In this document: positions 42,328-43,593 of the stretch, piece by piece
How the letters are laid out: every line of letters starts with the position of its first letter
Position numbering within the stretch: the stretch's first letter is position 1
Assembly (NCBI RefSeq): GCF_000337195.1
Contig: NZ_AOID01000048.1
Span: forward strand, 94,225 to 137,817
Reading direction: 5' to 3'
DNA length: 43,593 nt
Source: Natrinema versiforme JCM 10478
Lineage (GTDB): Archaea > Halobacteriota > Halobacteria > Halobacteriales > Natrialbaceae
Translations under genes and position numbers: made by a program
The notes under the pieces: generated by a model
Databases searched by the model: none
What the model was told of the DNA's origin: nothing
What the model saw: only the letters and a program-made list of their open reading frames with translations

Positions 42328-42726
42328 ATGTCGGATCACTCCCGGCGATCGCGACGAACAGTTCTTCGAACGCTCGGTGTGCTCGGGGCGGGTACGCTCG
42401 CCACGCCGGCTGCAGCCGGCGCGAGCACCGGCAACTCGTCCGAACGACCCGACGCTGCGATCGACGACGAACTCGACGGCACCGATCTGTACGTCGGGGT
42501 CGTCGACCGTATCGTCGACGACGAACACGTCGTTCTCCTGCTCGAGGACGGCGAGGCGGTTGTCGACCAGCTCGTGCTTCCGGTCGATCGCTTCGAGGCG
42601 ATCGCGGCGAATGACATCCTGTTGACCGCCGTCGTTGACGGCGAGCTACGTGCGCACCGATACGTCCCGGCGAAGCCGAACGGGTGTCCCGACCCCGACT
42701 TCGAACGCCTCTCGGCCGACGGCTGA
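42328..42726 (+). CDS. Tat-exported small protein, DUF3006-like
   Basis: A 132-residue protein with a Tat-like signal (SRRSRRTVLRTLGVLGAGTL) ending at an Ala-rich cleavage region (TPAAAGA) and no lipobox Cys. The mature part contains VGVVDRIVDDEHVVLLLEDG and VLPVDRFEAIAANDIL, the VDRIE-like and LP...G patterns of small beta-strand DUF3006 proteins. It probably acts outside the cell. The function is unknown. No neighbour suggests a pathway. Confidence 0.65.
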   Translation: MSDHSRRSRRTVLRTLGVLGAGTLATPAAAGASTGNSSERPDAAIDDELDGTDLYVGVVDRIVDDEHVVLLLEDGEAVVDQLVLPVDRFEAIAANDILLTAVVDGELRAHRYVPAKPNGCPDPDFERLSADG

Positions 42727-42733
42727 GTTAAAC

Positions 42734-42786
42734 GCCGGAGAACACCGGCCGAAACGAACCCCGTGAACGGCCCTCCGGCGGCCGTT
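42734..42786. terminator. Two hairpins downstream of the DUF3006-like gene
   Basis: gccgg-agaaca-ccggc (42734-42749) and aacggcc-ctccggc-ggccgtt (42766-42786) are perfect 5- and 7-bp stems just after the stop at 42726. No long T-tract follows, so termination is plausible but not certain. Confidence 0.35.
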
Positions 42787-42892
42787 TACAGCCGGTGTCG
42801 TCGCCGTCGATATCGATGGTGTGAACCCCTCACAGTGCCCGGAAACAGCAAGTCAAAGGCGTAATGCTCGCAGTCCACTCCGTCCGAATACG

Positions 42893-43252
42893 ATGGTGGA
42901 AACGTCCTCGATCGGAATCGGGTTGGACAGGCCGGGTACCACCAGCCTCCGCGCCGCGTTTTTCAGCGTCTGGTTCGTCGATCTCGTCGCGACGATTATG
43001 TTCTTCGTCGTCCCCTACGCGTACGAACTGAATCCGGTGACCGTGTTTCTGCACGAGCTCTTCGGACTCGCCGGCGTCGTCCTCGCTGCCGTTATCTACG
43101 CCGGCTTCGTGATCGCGATCGGCTACGTCCTTTCGCGGCCGTTCGATATCGCCTTCGTGGCCGCGACCGTCGTCCTGTATGCCGTCTTCGCGAGCAACAA
43201 CGTCGTCCTCCTGGTCTCTCGCGAACCGCTGCTCACGCCGTTGATACCGTGA
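42893..43252 (+). CDS. Small membrane protein, three transmembrane segments
   Basis: A 119-residue protein with three hydrophobic segments at about residues 20-40, 50-75 and 82-105. Between the first two lies NPVTVFLHELFG, with Asn, His and Glu near the membrane face. The pattern (WFVDLVATIMFF, an ELNPVTVF loop) resembles DUF5658-like proteins, but I am not certain. The ATG at 42893 is preferred because the preceding in-frame 24 codons are hydrophilic and unlike an exported or membrane N-terminus. Confidence 0.6.
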   Translation: MVETSSIGIGLDRPGTTSLRAAFFSVWFVDLVATIMFFVVPYAYELNPVTVFLHELFGLAGVVLAAVIYAGFVIAIGYVLSRPFDIAFVAATVVLYAVFASNNVVLLVSREPLLTPLIP

Positions 43253-43419
43253 GTCCCCGTCCGAAACGAACTGTCGTCGCCTCCCAGTTCGGCTTTCGTT
43301 TCAGTCGTCTCGAACGTGATTCTCGTCGGGACGTTACGCTCTCCCTTACACACCTACGGCCGTATAATTTGCAAGGCTGATGGGACGACTCCGTCTCGAC
43401 GGGACGGGGTACTCTCGGC

Positions 43420-43593
43420 TCACGCGTCGTCGGTCGCCAGCGCGAGCGCGGCCGACGCGAGGGTGTTCGCGGCGCTGTAACAGTCGTCCCAACTGGTGAA
43501 CTCGTCTTCGGTGTGGCTCTTGCCATCCTCGCTGACGGCGAACACCATCCCGGCGTCACACACCTCGTTGGCGTGGGTCGCGTCGTGGACGCC
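43420..43593 (-). CDS. M20 family metallo-hydrolase, C-terminal end (5' end outside window)
   Basis: The last 57 residues of a larger enzyme that enters from the right edge. The blocks GVHDATHANEVCDAGMVFAV and SEDGKSHTEDEFTSWDDCY match the C-terminal metal-binding and dimer region of M20 peptidases of the N-carbamoyl-amino-acid hydrolase/allantoate amidohydrolase group (typically GHDA...M.F.PS..G.SH..EE). The conserved His in GKSH is present. The substrate cannot be judged from this fragment. Confidence 0.8.
   Translation of the reverse strand, partial: GVHDATHANEVCDAGMVFAVSEDGKSHTEDEFTSWDDCYSAANTLASAALALATDDA

Noticed and set aside
42152-42625. A 157-codon frame overlapping the DUF3006-like gene
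   Set aside because: Its second half is a shadow of the Tat-signal gene in another frame and the first half has no match.
1-43593. CRISPR arrays, tRNA/rRNA genes, intact transposases, toxin-antitoxin pairs, defence systems
   Set aside because: I looked in all intergenic gaps and found no regularly spaced repeats, no tRNA cloverleaf signature and no frame with transposase, nuclease or toxin motifs.

Overview
The window is from a haloarchaeon, probably of the Natrinema/Haloterrigena type. It is GC-rich, its proteins are acidic, Tat lipoprotein signals are common, and A/T-rich TATA-like boxes sit 25-30 bases upstream of many start codons, as expected for leaderless transcripts. No rRNA, tRNA, CRISPR array or complete insertion sequence is visible.

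Layout. 1-2050: 3' end of an SCP-x-type thiolase, a DUF35 partner, and a convergent two-domain MaoC protein. 2051-5500: a non-coding stretch with a possible acyl-CoA ligase relic, an MFS transporter, and a membrane-anchored sulfite-oxidase-like molybdoenzyme. 5500-10226: a four-gene CUT1-type ABC importer operon (lipoprotein, two permeases, ATPase). 10242-11184: an RDD membrane protein and a small membrane protein. 11354-23810: a fatty-acid/organic-acid CoA catabolism block with two acyl-CoA dehydrogenases, a thiolase, an SDR, an amidase, an acyl-CoA ligase, a family III CoA-transferase, an R2-like ligand-binding oxidase (R2lox), a short 3-hydroxyacyl-CoA dehydrogenase and an enoyl-CoA hydratase. 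24253-27176: a TrpD2-like protein, a fused siroheme decarboxylase (AhbA-AhbB) and a DUF2238-like membrane protein. 27186-36087: a GlcD-GlcF fusion, a second 3-hydroxyacyl-CoA dehydrogenase, a third thiolase, another acyl-CoA dehydrogenase and a second acyl-CoA ligase. 36196-41861: a TAXI-type TRAP transporter, divergent from a glutaryl-CoA dehydrogenase and followed by an IclR regulator. 41862-43593: a Tat-exported DUF3006-like protein, a small membrane protein and the 3' end of an M20 peptidase.

Together the genes supply uptake (ABC, TRAP, MFS), CoA activation (two ligases, one CoA-transferase), dehydrogenation (four acyl-CoA dehydrogenases), hydration (enoyl-CoA hydratase, MaoC), 3-hydroxyacyl oxidation (two) and thiolysis (three thiolases): a full beta-oxidation toolkit in several small transcription units.

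Three things stand out. The TRAP solute-binding gene appears circularly permuted: its C-terminal portion comes first, after the signal peptide, and its N-terminal portion comes last, in one open frame. Short perfect palindromes (7-9 bp stem, 3-nt loop) recur both between genes and inside genes; one forms an in-frame 48-bp insertion with 9-bp flanking direct repeats in an acyl-CoA dehydrogenase. A ~380-bp concentric inverted-repeat element lies next to a 3-hydroxyacyl-CoA dehydrogenase that lacks its usual C-terminus.
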